Position numbers and translations under genes: made by a program. Source: BCD1 sp965230565 (GTDB taxonomy: Bacteria > Bacteroidota > Bacteroidia > Chitinophagales > Saprospiraceae). From it: a stretch of DNA of 64,000 nucleotides. The notes beneath the pieces were generated by a model that saw only the letters and a program-made list of their open reading frames with translations, was not told the DNA's origin and did no database searches. Below, piece by piece: positions 1 to 9,800 of the stretch. Within the stretch, counting starts at the first letter, position 1; the number at the start of each line of letters is the position of its first letter. Where the stretch lies: positions 186,001 through 250,000 of the forward strand of contig CBDDLH010000015.1 in the NCBI GenBank assembly GCA_965230565.1. The letters are read 5' to 3'.

Positions 1-1770
1 AGGGTGGCATTTTGTTGTGGCATCTCAAAGCTGATCGTTATATGGCTTGAGGTCGGGTTGGGTGACAGACTGATCTTTTGATCCAGCGTCCTGTCTATCG
101 TGGAGGTGATGTTCTCTACTTCTATGCACGCCTCAGCTATACACTCATTTTCATCCGTTACCTGCAAACAATAATTGCCTGCCGGGATGTCAGCCAGATC
201 TTCTGTTGTTGAGAACACCGTGCCTTCTCCGTCCAGCCAGATATATCCGTAACTACCCGTTCCTCCCGTGATGGTTGCCTCTATCGCTCCGTTGTTTTCC
301 ATATTCGTCGCTGCTGTGGCTTGTAATGTGATGCTGATCGTATCAGGGATCGGAATATCTATCTGTCCTGTTTGTTCACAGCCCAGAGCATCGGTCACTG
401 TCCAGCTCCATGGACCTGGCGGGATGAGTACGGTTTGAGCCGTTGTTGTGTTGGTGCTCCAAACATAGGTATATCCTTCCGTTCCACCCTCTGCTGTAAG
501 TGTGGCGGTATATGGATTTTCCGGATCACAACTGTATTCGCTTACCTCTTCTGTTATGGTGAGCGTATTTTGAAGTGTTATTGCAAAACTGCACGTCTTT
601 GTATTACCTGATGCATCCGTTGCCTGGTAAGTGATCTGGGTTATTCCCTCTTGGAAGGTAGACCCTGAAGGTAATCCCTGGGTTTGAGTGATCGTTTCTA
701 TTCCGCAGTTATCCTCTGCCTGTGGCAGTTCATAAGTAATGGCGGTGCAGTTCATGCTTGTGAAGCTCTCCGGACACATGGTGAACGTTGGAGCGATGGT
801 ATCCAAAACGGTGATCATCACACTTGTGGAATCATAGTTCCCGTTTTCATCCCACAGTTTCACTTCATGTTGGTTCTCACCCAGGTCTTCACAGTTTAGA
901 TCTGTGTTACTTAGTTCGAAGCTGACTTCTGAGCAGTTATCACTGCTGCCATCATCTATCATCTCTGCTGTATAGCTTGTCTCTCCGTTATCGTTGAGGT
1001 ATAGGGTGATATCCTGGGTGATCAGTGTCGGTGGGATAGTATCTTCCTCTGTCACATCAAACTGAAGGATCACCTCACAGTTATTCGCATCTGTGATGGT
1101 GGCGGAGTAATGGCCTCCTTCCAGGTTACTTATACTCTGTTCGTTGCTGCTGGTGGACCAGAGTATTGAATACGGTGACTCTCCTCCCGTGATTTCATCG
1201 ATTGCCAGACTACCTGATCCGCTTCCCGGACAAATGTAGTTATCCTGGGTGGTTATCGCTTCTATACTCTGACAATCAAAACTGTTCACCCTTGCACTAT
1301 CTATGGCCATACAGCCATTTTGATCGGTTACCGTGATATGATACATCTCCGGGGAGAGATTGTCTATTGCTGGTGTTGTTGCTCCGGTGCTCCACAAATA
1401 GGTATAACCTGCTGTTCCTCCGCTCACCTCGGCGGTGATCATACCATCCTGTGCTTCACTGGAACTTTCTCCTGTCGCTGACAGCACTAGCACGATGGCC
1501 GGGGGTTGGGTTACTTCCATGCTCTGGATAATCTCACATTCATTCGCATCAGTCAGCGTAACGGTATAAGTGCCTGCTTCCAGATCTGATATCGTTGCAG
1601 TTGTTGCTCCGGTGGACCATGCAAAGCTGTATATTGGCGTACCGCCTTGTCCGGATACCGTGATGCTGCCGGTGGCGGCATCGTGGCAATCTACCGGCGT
1701 GATCTGATCTACATCGAGCGTTGGTTCTTCTGCCTGGGTGACCTGTAGTTCATCCTGAGCAGAACAGCCG
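1..1770 (-). pseudogene. C-terminal remainder of the downstream giant adhesin copy, out of frame and cut by the window edge
   Basis: This stretch continues the gene at 1771-6771 but lies in another frame, because a one-base net insertion near 1776 creates a TAA at 1771-1773. It matches 6972-8741 of the neighbouring paralogue at a constant offset of 6971, so no further net indel is present here. By comparison with the intact copy it encodes SprB-like repeats, an HYR (hyalin repeat) domain near 640-860, two more SprB-like repeats, and the start of a T9SS type A sorting tail. The last ~55 residues would lie left of the window. There is no obvious independent start, so it would be expressed only if the frame were restored. 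It may be a true pseudogene tail or a base-calling/assembly error between two near-identical copies. Confidence 0.8.
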
Positions 1771-4700
1771 TTATTCTGTATTGGTGATTTGAAGCAGATA
1801 AGTGCCCACTGCGGATAACTCAGGAGTAAGCGTTGTTGCTCCACTAGTGATGTTGCCATCCTGGGTTTGCCACTCATAGGCATACTGTGTTCCCTGGGAA
1901 GAGTTATCTGCTGCCGGGGTTAGTGTTGGCATGGCACAGGTCAGCTCCAGGTCCGGTCCTGCATCCGCTGTTGGCGGGATGGTGTCTATAAATACTTCTA
2001 CTGTATCGGAACTGCTACAACCTAATTGCAGATTTTGGGCTGTCAGGATATAAACGCCGGGGTCTTCAACCGTTTGAGATATCCCCGTAGCGCCATTAGA
2101 CCAATTATACGCCACATTACCTTCTGCAAAGTCCTGACCGATGAACACCTCTGTTATCTCACAGGTGATGGTCTGATCTGCTCCTACATCCAGTACAGGT
2201 GGGGCTGTTACCGTGATCTGGAAGGTCACCTGGGTCGTACACAGGTTTTCATCCAGTGCTTCTATTTCATAACTACCTGTTTCACAAAAGGTCACTTCGC
2301 CCATCATCTGTCCATCCACCATGAAGGTCGTCAGACCAAGGTCGGTGGCCTGGTAAGTGGTACACTCTCCCTCACAGAGTTCTTTGATCTGGGTGATCGG
2401 GTCTGTGGGTGGGAAAACGATGATCGTCATCTCATCGGTGGCGGTGCAGCCATTTACATCTGTGGCAGTTACTGAATAGGTCGTTGTCTGAGTGGGACAT
2501 ACCTGTGTATTTTCACTGCTCCAGGTGTAATTATAGGAACCGGTGCCGCCACTCGCTGCTGCTGTAAGGGTATAACAGCTACCAGGGCATATGCTGGCAT
2601 CAGCTCCTGCCTCTACTTCTATTTCAGGTAATACATTGATCGTTATTTCATCAGTAGCGCTGCAGCCATTGGCATCCGTAAGGGTGACGCTGTAGGTCAT
2701 TGTCTGGGTGGGACAGACCTCTGTTTCTGTTGCATCCCACTCATAGGTGTAGGGAGCTACTCCTCCACTGCCTGTAGGAGCAAATGTGTAACAAGCTCCG
2801 GGACACAGATTGATATCTGTTCCGGCTTCCACCTGTGGAAGTGGAGAAACAAATACCGTGATCTCATCGCTTGTACTACAGCCATTCGCATCTGTTACCG
2901 TGACACTGTAGGTCGTTGTCTGGCTTGGGCATACCTCTGGTGTGCCGCTACTCCAGCTGTAATCAAACGGGGCTTGTCCATTGAATACTTGTGGTTCAAA
3001 AGTGTAACAGTCTCCCTCACAGATGACCACGTTCTCTCCCAGTTCTATGCCGGGAAGATCATTCACCTGGATGGTAAGATCATCCGTGGAGCTGCAGCCT
3101 GCAGCGTCTGTGACCGTCAGCATGTAGGTGGTCGTTTGTGTAGGACAGACCGTGGTGGAGCCATCTCCGCTCCAGCTGTAGTTGTATGGTGGTTGTCCGC
3201 CGGTGGCTGTGGGGCTAAAGGTGTAACAGTCTCCAAAGCACAAATTCACATCCACTCCTGCATCTACCTGTGGTGATGGCTGGACTGTTATGGTCATATC
3301 ATCTGTCGAACTACAGCCATTGCTATCCGTGACCGTGACGGTGTAGGTGTTTGTCTGTGCAGGACAAACTACATCTGTTCCACTGCTCCAGGTGTACTGG
3401 TAATCTCCGCTGCCGCCAATCGTTGTGGGCTGGAAAACATAACATTCGCCGACACAGATATTTTGATCATTTCCTGCATTGACTGCAGGAAGAGCATTAA
3501 CGGTGATGGTAATATCATCCGTTGAGCTACAGCCGTTGCTATCCGTTACGGTGAGGGTGTAAGTGCTTGTCTGAGTAGGACACACTACATCTGTTGTGCT
3601 GCTCCAGGTGTACTGGTAGTCTCCACTGCCGCCAATCGCTGTAGGCTGGAAGGTGTAGCAGTCATCTAAACAGATACCTTGATCTTCCCCGGCTTCTGCC
3701 GTGGGTAGTTCGTTGATCGTGATCGTGATATCATCGGTGGAAGTGCAGCCATTGCTGTCCGTTACGGTGACGGTGTAGGTGGTTGTCTGGGTGGGACATA
3801 CTTCCTCTGTGCCGCTGCTCCAGCTGTACTGGTAGTCACCACTGCCGCCAATCGCTGTAGGCTGGAAGGTGTAGCAATCATCTAAACAGATACTTTGATC
3901 TTCCCCGGCTTCTGCCGTGGGTAGTTCGTTAACCGTTATCGTGATATCATCTGTTGATGTGCAACCATTGCCATCTGTTACAGTAACCGTGTAGGTGGTG
4001 GTCTGGGTAGGGCATACTTCGTCACTTTCGCTGCTCCAGTTGTACCCGTAATCACCGCTGCCACCACTGGCCGTGGGTTGGAAGGTATAACATTCTCCAA
4101 GGCAAAGACTTTCATCTTCGCCCGCATTGACAGCAGGTATATCGTTGATCGTGATGGTGATTTCATCGGTGGAGGTGCAACCATTGCTGTCGGTCACTGT
4201 GACCGTGTAGATCGTCGTCTCGGTTGGGCATACTTCGTCTGTGCCGCTGCTCCAGCTGTACCCGTACTCACCGCTGCCACCACTACCTGTGGGCTGGAAG
4301 GTATAACATTCACCAAGGCAAAGGCTTACATCTTCTCCGGCATTGACCGAGGGAAGAGCATTAACCGTAATCGTGATTTCATCAGTTGAACTACAGCCAT
4401 TATCACCGGTGACCGTCAAACTGTAAGTGGTTTCTACTTCCGGGCATACTTCTTCACTGCCACTGCTCCACACAAAATCATAGGGCTCTACTCCCCCACT
4501 TGCTGATGGGGAAAATGTAAAACAATCCCCTAAACAAATCGCACTGTCATCGCCTGCATCTGCAACCGGCGTGGCAAGCACATTTACCGTTTGATCTTCC
4601 GTTGCTTCACAGCCGTTATCATCAACTACAGTGACGGTATAAGTGGTCGTTTCCGTCGGGCAGACTTCTTCTGCTCCGCTGCTCCACACAAAATCATAAG

Positions 4701-6771
4701 GCGGGGTGCCTTGGGAACCACTGGCACTCAAAGTCGTACAATCTCCTCCACAGATCGTGGCATCTTCGCCGGCCATCACCGTGGGTAGTTCGTAAACTAC
4801 TGCTGTCACCACATCCGTATCCTGGCAGCCGTTGCCATCGGTCACGGTCACGGTAAAGGAAGTATGTACTGGCGGTGCAACTGTCAGAGTATCGGTATTA
4901 CTCAGTCCGTCGGTCCACATGTAGCTATAGTTGCCATCGCCCCCCGTAGTCTCCGCTACAAAGGTAACCGGGGTGCCCAGACAGGCAAATTCATTCAGTC
5001 CGCCCCACACTTCAGGGTTCTCGTGGATCGTCAAGGTGACCGCAGTTCTCGTATCACTCGTACAGCCGGTTGATGGGTCGCGGGCTTCGGCGTAGTAGGT
5101 GCCAGCACCGGAGGGCGTGTAGGAAGTAGAATTGCTGGCAAGCAAGGGACCTCCGGTGGGATTGCCATACCAGTAAACTTCATAGCCCGCCTCAGCAGTA
5201 GCTTGCAAAGCAGGAATCTCATCTCCATCACAGATCTCGACATCCATACTCGTGGGAGCTGCAATATTTGCATTATCACAATTGATCACCGGAGAAGAGC
5301 CTTCAACGATCGTCAAAATCTGATTGGCAGAAACATCGTAAAAGATATCCGCATTGCCACTCAACCAGCGGACAATCACGGAATCTGCTTCCGTAAATGG
5401 TCCCATACCAAAATGTTCCAAATTGGAATTCTGGGCCAGATAGGCAATGCCGCAATGTTTGTAGCGAACGTATTTTTGACCATTGATGTACATCTCGATC
5501 CAACTGCCTATACCTTCGCGGTTACTGTCCGTTCCTACCAAAAATACCTTAAGCCAGTTGTTGGAATTGCTCGTCGTGTTTTGCCATAAATGGAAATTGT
5601 TGGTTTCCTCATTCAGAGGAGTAGGATTGTTAACCACAATATCCAGTAATCCATCCAGGTTAAAATCTCCAATGGCATTGGCATAACTATTCATCGTATC
5701 CCCAGCCATGCCTGGTGGATTTGCTTCAGTAAAGGAAGATCCATTATCATTATTGATAAACAATTCACTTGAAAATTCACTACCAACATGCTGCGCTGAA
5801 ACATAGAGGTCCAGGTCAAGATCATTATCACAATCAAAGAAGTTACCACCCCAGGTTACTCTATACATATCTACTCCTAATGGTCCCGCTACATCGGTAA
5901 ATGTTTCATCCCCATTATTCCTGAGCAAAATATTTCCATCTTCCTGAACAGAAATGTTTGTAACATATATATCAAGATCACCATCATTGTCATAATCCCC
6001 TACCCCAACGTTCATGGCGTCAATTGCAATATCAGAATTGGAACTGGCACTGATATCTTCAAAAGTTCCATCTCCACTATTCTTAAACATAGAATTTATC
6101 GACCAAAACCTATCCTGTGAATTATAAAGATCCTGCAAACCGTTATTATTGATGTCCAAAAAAGCAGACATAAATGTTAGCTCATAATCATCAGCAACGC
6201 CTGCTTCAGCAGTCACATCAGAGAAAGTACCATCGCCATTATTTTTATACAAATAATTGGTATAAACATCCTGATAGGACCAGTTATCCAGATAAAGGTC
6301 AAGCCAACCATCATTATTGTAATCCCCGAAAACTGCTCCATAAGAGGGCGCATTGTCAATAGGTAAGCCGGCACTAACGGTAATATCAGTAAGATTGAGA
6401 TTCCCGTCATTTTCATATAATCTGTTAGGACTTTCAAAATTAGTCACGAAAAGATCCTTATCACCATCATTGTCAAAATCTACCCAGACCACCATTTCAT
6501 TGTGTCCGGTATTGGTTATAGGAGCTGTGATCTGGGAGAAACCACTTCCTGTATTTTGAAAGAATAAAACGTTTTGACCATCTTCAGTCGCCATGGTGAT
6601 GTCATCCAATCCATCTCCATTAAAATCTACAAAACTAACTCCGCTACCAAGTGGACACGAACCACAAGTTCCAATTACCCCACTTGAAGCCCCAATTTCC
6701 ATGAAGTCCTGCGCTAAGCAAACCTGGCTAAATGCCAAAAGAAAGATTACAGAATAATAGACTTTTTTCAT
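1771..6771 (-). CDS. Giant FG-GAP/UnbV-headed adhesin-like protein, frameshifted copy (1666 aa)
   Basis: This is a secreted surface protein. The ATG at 6771 is followed by a clear signal peptide (about residues 1-20, ending CLAQ). Residues ~25-420 are FG-GAP/VCBS-type units with calcium-binding DxNxDGxxD motifs, as in integrin-like beta-propellers. Residues ~430-520 are an ASPIC/UnbV domain. An Ig-like domain with a YYAEARDPSTGC core follows. From ~590 to ~1450 there are about twelve 72-residue Ig/PKD-like repeats, each with four cysteines (C-x3-C, VCP, NGC). Two divergent Ig-like modules then precede an abrupt stop after ITNTE. The paralogue at 6809-13837 continues for about 590 residues and ends in a T9SS tail, which this product lacks, so it could not be anchored normally. 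It starts only 37 bases after the paralogue's stop, so the two are probably co-transcribed. Confidence 0.85.
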   Translation of the reverse strand: MKKVYYSVIFLLAFSQVCLAQDFMEIGASSGVIGTCGSCPLGSGVSFVDFNGDGLDDITMATEDGQNVLFFQNTGSGFSQITAPITNTGHNEMVVWVDFDNDGDKDLFVTNFESPNRLYENDGNLNLTDITVSAGLPIDNAPSYGAVFGDYNNDGWLDLYLDNWSYQDVYTNYLYKNNGDGTFSDVTAEAGVADDYELTFMSAFLDINNNGLQDLYNSQDRFWSINSMFKNSGDGTFEDISASSNSDIAIDAMNVGVGDYDNDGDLDIYVTNISVQEDGNILLRNNGDETFTDVAGPLGVDMYRVTWGGNFFDCDNDLDLDLYVSAQHVGSEFSSELFINNDNGSSFTEANPPGMAGDTMNSYANAIGDFNLDGLLDIVVNNPTPLNEETNNFHLWQNTTSNSNNWLKVFLVGTDSNREGIGSWIEMYINGQKYVRYKHCGIAYLAQNSNLEHFGMGPFTEADSVIVRWLSGNADIFYDVSANQILTIVEGSSPVINCDNANIAAPTSMDVEICDGDEIPALQATAEAGYEVYWYGNPTGGPLLASNSTSYTPSGAGTYYAEARDPSTGCTSDTRTAVTLTIHENPEVWGGLNEFACLGTPVTFVAETTGGDGNYSYMWTDGLSNTDTLTVAPPVHTSFTVTVTDGNGCQDTDVVTAVVYELPTVMAGEDATICGGDCTTLSASGSQGTPPYDFVWSSGAEEVCPTETTTYTVTVVDDNGCEATEDQTVNVLATPVADAGDDSAICLGDCFTFSPSASGGVEPYDFVWSSGSEEVCPEVETTYSLTVTGDNGCSSTDEITITVNALPSVNAGEDVSLCLGECYTFQPTGSGGSGEYGYSWSSGTDEVCPTETTIYTVTVTDSNGCTSTDEITITINDIPAVNAGEDESLCLGECYTFQPTASGGSGDYGYNWSSESDEVCPTQTTTYTVTVTDGNGCTSTDDITITVNELPTAEAGEDQSICLDDCYTFQPTAIGGSGDYQYSWSSGTEEVCPTQTTTYTVTVTDSNGCTSTDDITITINELPTAEAGEDQGICLDDCYTFQPTAIGGSGDYQYTWSSTTDVVCPTQTSTYTLTVTDSNGCSSTDDITITVNALPAVNAGNDQNICVGECYVFQPTTIGGSGDYQYTWSSGTDVVCPAQTNTYTVTVTDSNGCSSTDDMTITVQPSPQVDAGVDVNLCFGDCYTFSPTATGGQPPYNYSWSGDGSTTVCPTQTTTYMLTVTDAAGCSSTDDLTIQVNDLPGIELGENVVICEGDCYTFEPQVFNGQAPFDYSWSSGTPEVCPSQTTTYSVTVTDANGCSTSDEITVFVSPLPQVEAGTDINLCPGACYTFAPTGSGGVAPYTYEWDATETEVCPTQTMTYSVTLTDANGCSATDEITINVLPEIEVEAGADASICPGSCYTLTAAASGGTGSYNYTWSSENTQVCPTQTTTYSVTATDVNGCTATDEMTIIVFPPTDPITQIKELCEGECTTYQATDLGLTTFMVDGQMMGEVTFCETGSYEIEALDENLCTTQVTFQITVTAPPVLDVGADQTITCEITEVFIGQDFAEGNVAYNWSNGATGISQTVEDPGVYILTAQNLQLGCSSSDTVEVFIDTIPPTADAGPDLELTCAMPTLTPAADNSSQGTQYAYEWQTQDGNITSGATTLTPELSAVGTYLLQITNTE
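2415..5005 (-). repeat. 216-bp tandem repeat array in adhesin copy A (about 12 units)
   Basis: About twelve in-frame 216-bp units encode 72-residue Ig/PKD-like domains of the form GEDxxxCLGxCYTFxP, GGSGxYxYxWSS, VCPTQTTTYT, TDSNGCTSTD. Some neighbouring units are almost identical in DNA; the segment around 3676 recurs at 3892, exactly 216 bp away. Outer units are more diverged. This suggests recent unit-level expansion or conversion in the middle of the array. Confidence 0.88.
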
Positions 6772-6808
6772 TGTCCTGAAAATAAATCGGTTAAATAATA
6801 TTAAAAAA

Positions 6809-9800
6809 TCACCTGTCCACCACCACCTTCTTCACCACCAATCGATCTCCTACCACGATCTTCATCAGATACACCCCTTCTGCATAATCACTCATCTCCA
6901 TACTCACTTCCTCCTGTGCTGCTTGTTTGTGCATCCTCCTGATCTCCTGACCACTGATGTCCATCAGGATCAGGGTGGCACTTTGTTGCGGTATCTCAAA
7001 GCTGATCGTTATATGGCTTGAGGTCGGGTTGGGGGACAGACTGATCTTTTGTTCCAGCGTCCTGTCTATCGTGGAGGTGATGTTCTCTACTTCTATGCAC
7101 GCCTCAGCTATACACTCATTTTCATCCGTTACCTGCAAACAATAATTGCCGGCAGGGATGTCAGCCAGATCTTCTGTTGTTGAGAACACCGTGCCTTCTC
7201 CGTCCAGCCAGATATATCCGTAACTACCCGTTCCTCCCGTGATGGTTGCCTCTATCGCTCCGTTGTTTTCCATATTCGTCGCTGCTGTGGCTTGTAATGT
7301 GATGCTGATCGTATCAGGGATCGGAATATCTATCTGACCTGTTTGTTCGCATCCCAGAGCATCGGTCACTGTCCAGCTCCATGGGCCTGGCGGGATGAGT
7401 ACGGTTTGAGCCGTTGTTGTGTTGGTGCTCCAAACATAGGTGTATCCTTCCGTTCCACCCTCTGCTGTAAGTGTGGCGGTATATGGATTTTCCGGATCAC
7501 AACTGTATTCGCTTACCTCTTCGGTTATAGTGAGCGTATTTTGAAGTGTTATTGCAAAACTGCACGTCTTTGTATTACCTGATGCATCCGTTGCCTGGTA
7601 AGTGATCTGGGTTATTCCCTCTTGGAAGGTAGACCCTGAAGGTAATCCCTGGGTTTGAGTGATCGTTTCTATTCCGCAGTTATCCTCTGCCTGTGGCAGT
7701 TCATAAGTAATGGCGGTGCAGTTCATGCTTGTGAAGCTCTCCGGACACATGGTGAACGTTGGAGCGATGGTATCCAAAACGGTGATCATCACACTTGTGG
7801 AATCATAGTTCCCGTTTTCATCCCACAGTTTCACTTCATGTTGGTTCTCACCCAGGTCTTCACAGTTTAGATCTGTGTTACTTAGTTCGAAGCTGACTTC
7901 TGAGCAGTTATCACTGCTGCCATCATCTATCATCTCTGCTGTATAGCTTGTCTCTCCGTTATCGTTGAGGTATAGGGTGATATCCTGAGTGATCAGTGTC
8001 GGTGGGATAGTATCTTCCTCTGTCACATCAAACTGAAGGATCACCTCACAGTTATTCGCATCTGTGATGGTGGCGGAGTAATGGCCTCCTTCCAGGTTAC
8101 TTATACTCTCTTCGTTGCTGCTTGTGGACCAGAGTATTGAATACGGTGACTCTCCTCCCGTGATTTCATCGATTGCCAGACTACCTGATCCGCTTCCCGG
8201 ACAAATGTAGTTATCCTGGGTGGTTATCGCTTCTATACTCTGACAATCAAAACTGTTCACCCTTGCACTATCTATGGCCATACAGCCATTTTGATCGGTT
8301 ACCGTGATATGATACATCTCCGGGGAGAGATTGTCTATTGCTGGTGTTGTTGCTCCGGTGCTCCACAAATAGGTATAACCTGCTGTCCCTCCGCTCACCT
8401 CGGCGGTGATCATACCATCCTGTGCTTCACTGGAACTTTCTCCTGTCGCTGACAGCACTAGCACGATGGCCGGGGGTTGGGTTACTTCCATGCTCTGGAT
8501 AATCTCACATTCATTCGCATCAGTCAGCGTAACGGTATAAGTCCCTGCTTCCAGATCTGATATCGTTGCAGTTGTTGCTCCGGTGGACCATGCAAAGCTG
8601 TATATTGGCGTACCGCCTTGTCCGGATACCGTGATACTGCCGGTGGCGGCACCGTGGCAATCTACCGGCGTGATCTGATCTACATCGAGCGTTGGTTCTT
8701 CTGCCTGGGTGACCTGTAGCTCATCCTGAGCAGAACAGCCGTTATTGGTATTGGTGATTTGAAGCAGATAAGTGCCCACTGCGGATAACTCAGGAGTAAG
8801 CGTTGTTGCTCCACTAGTGATGTTGCCATCCTGGGTTTGCCACTCATAGGCATACTGTGTTCCCTGGGAAGAGTTATCTGCTGCCGGCATTAACGTTGGC
8901 ATGGCACAGGTCAGCTCCAGGTCCTGTCCTGCATCCGCTGTTGGCGGGATGGTGTCTATAAATACTTCTACTGTATCGGAACTACTACAACCTAATTGCA
9001 GATTTTGGGCTATCAGGATATAAACGCCGGGGTCTTCAACCGTTTGAGATATGCCCGTAGCGCCATTAGACCAATTATACGCCACATTACCTTCTGCAAA
9101 GTCCTGACCGATGAACACCTCTGTTATCTCACAGGTGATGGTCTGATCTGCTCCTACATCCAGTACAGGCGGGGCTGTTACCGTGATCTGGAAGGTCACC
9201 TGGGTCGTACACAGGTTTTCATCCAGCGCTTCTATTTCATAACTACCTGTTTCACAAAAGGTCACTTCGCCCATCATTTGTCCATCCACCATGAAGGTCG
9301 TCAGACCCAGGTCTGTGGCCTGGTAAGTGGTACACTCTCCCTCACAGAGTTCTTTGATCTGAGTGATCGGGTCTGTGGGTGGGAAAACGAGGATCGTCAT
9401 CTCATCGGTGGCGGTGCAGCCATTTACATCTGTGGCCGTTACTGAGTAGGTCGTTGTCTGAGTGGGACATACCTGTGTATTTTCACTGCTCCAGGTGTAA
9501 TTATAGGAACCGGTGCCGCCACTCGCTGCTGCTGTAAGGGTATAACAGCTACCAGGGCATATGCTGGCATCAGCTCCTGCCTCTACTTCTATTTCAGGTA
9601 ATACATTGATCGTTATTTCATCAGTAGCGCTGCAGCCATTGGCATCCGTAAGGGTGACGCTGTAGGTCATTGTCTGGGTGGGACATACCTCTGTTTCTGT
9701 TGCATCCCACTCATAGGTGTAGGGGCCTACTCCTCCACTGCCTGTAGGAGCAAATGTGTAACAAGCTCCGGGACACAGATTGATATCTGTTCCGGCTTCT

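Larger units (their letters stand above)
1..5126. repeat. Long direct repeat, copy A (partner 6972-12096)
   Basis: Bases 1-5126 match 6972-12096 almost base for base. The offset is 6971 up to about 1776 and 6970 beyond it, owing to a single one-base indel. Long blocks such as 661-840 are identical to the partner. Similarity ends abruptly within a codon or two of 5126, inside the Ig-like domain that joins the head to the repeats. The repeat extends past the left edge of the window. A repeat of this length and identity can recombine or undergo gene conversion, and can mislead short-read assembly. Confidence 0.92.

Noticed and set aside
684..899. Plus-strand frame identical to 7655-7870
   Set aside because: Antisense of the HYR-domain region in both adhesin copies; identity only reflects the direct repeat.
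2026..2475. Plus-strand open frame of 149 codons conserved at 8996-9445
   Set aside because: It is the antisense shadow of the duplicated repeat region. Its conservation follows from the near-identity of the two copies, and it has no gene-like start context.
2415..5005. CRISPR-like regular repeats
   Set aside because: The period is 216 bp, the units are coding and continuous, and there are no spacers.
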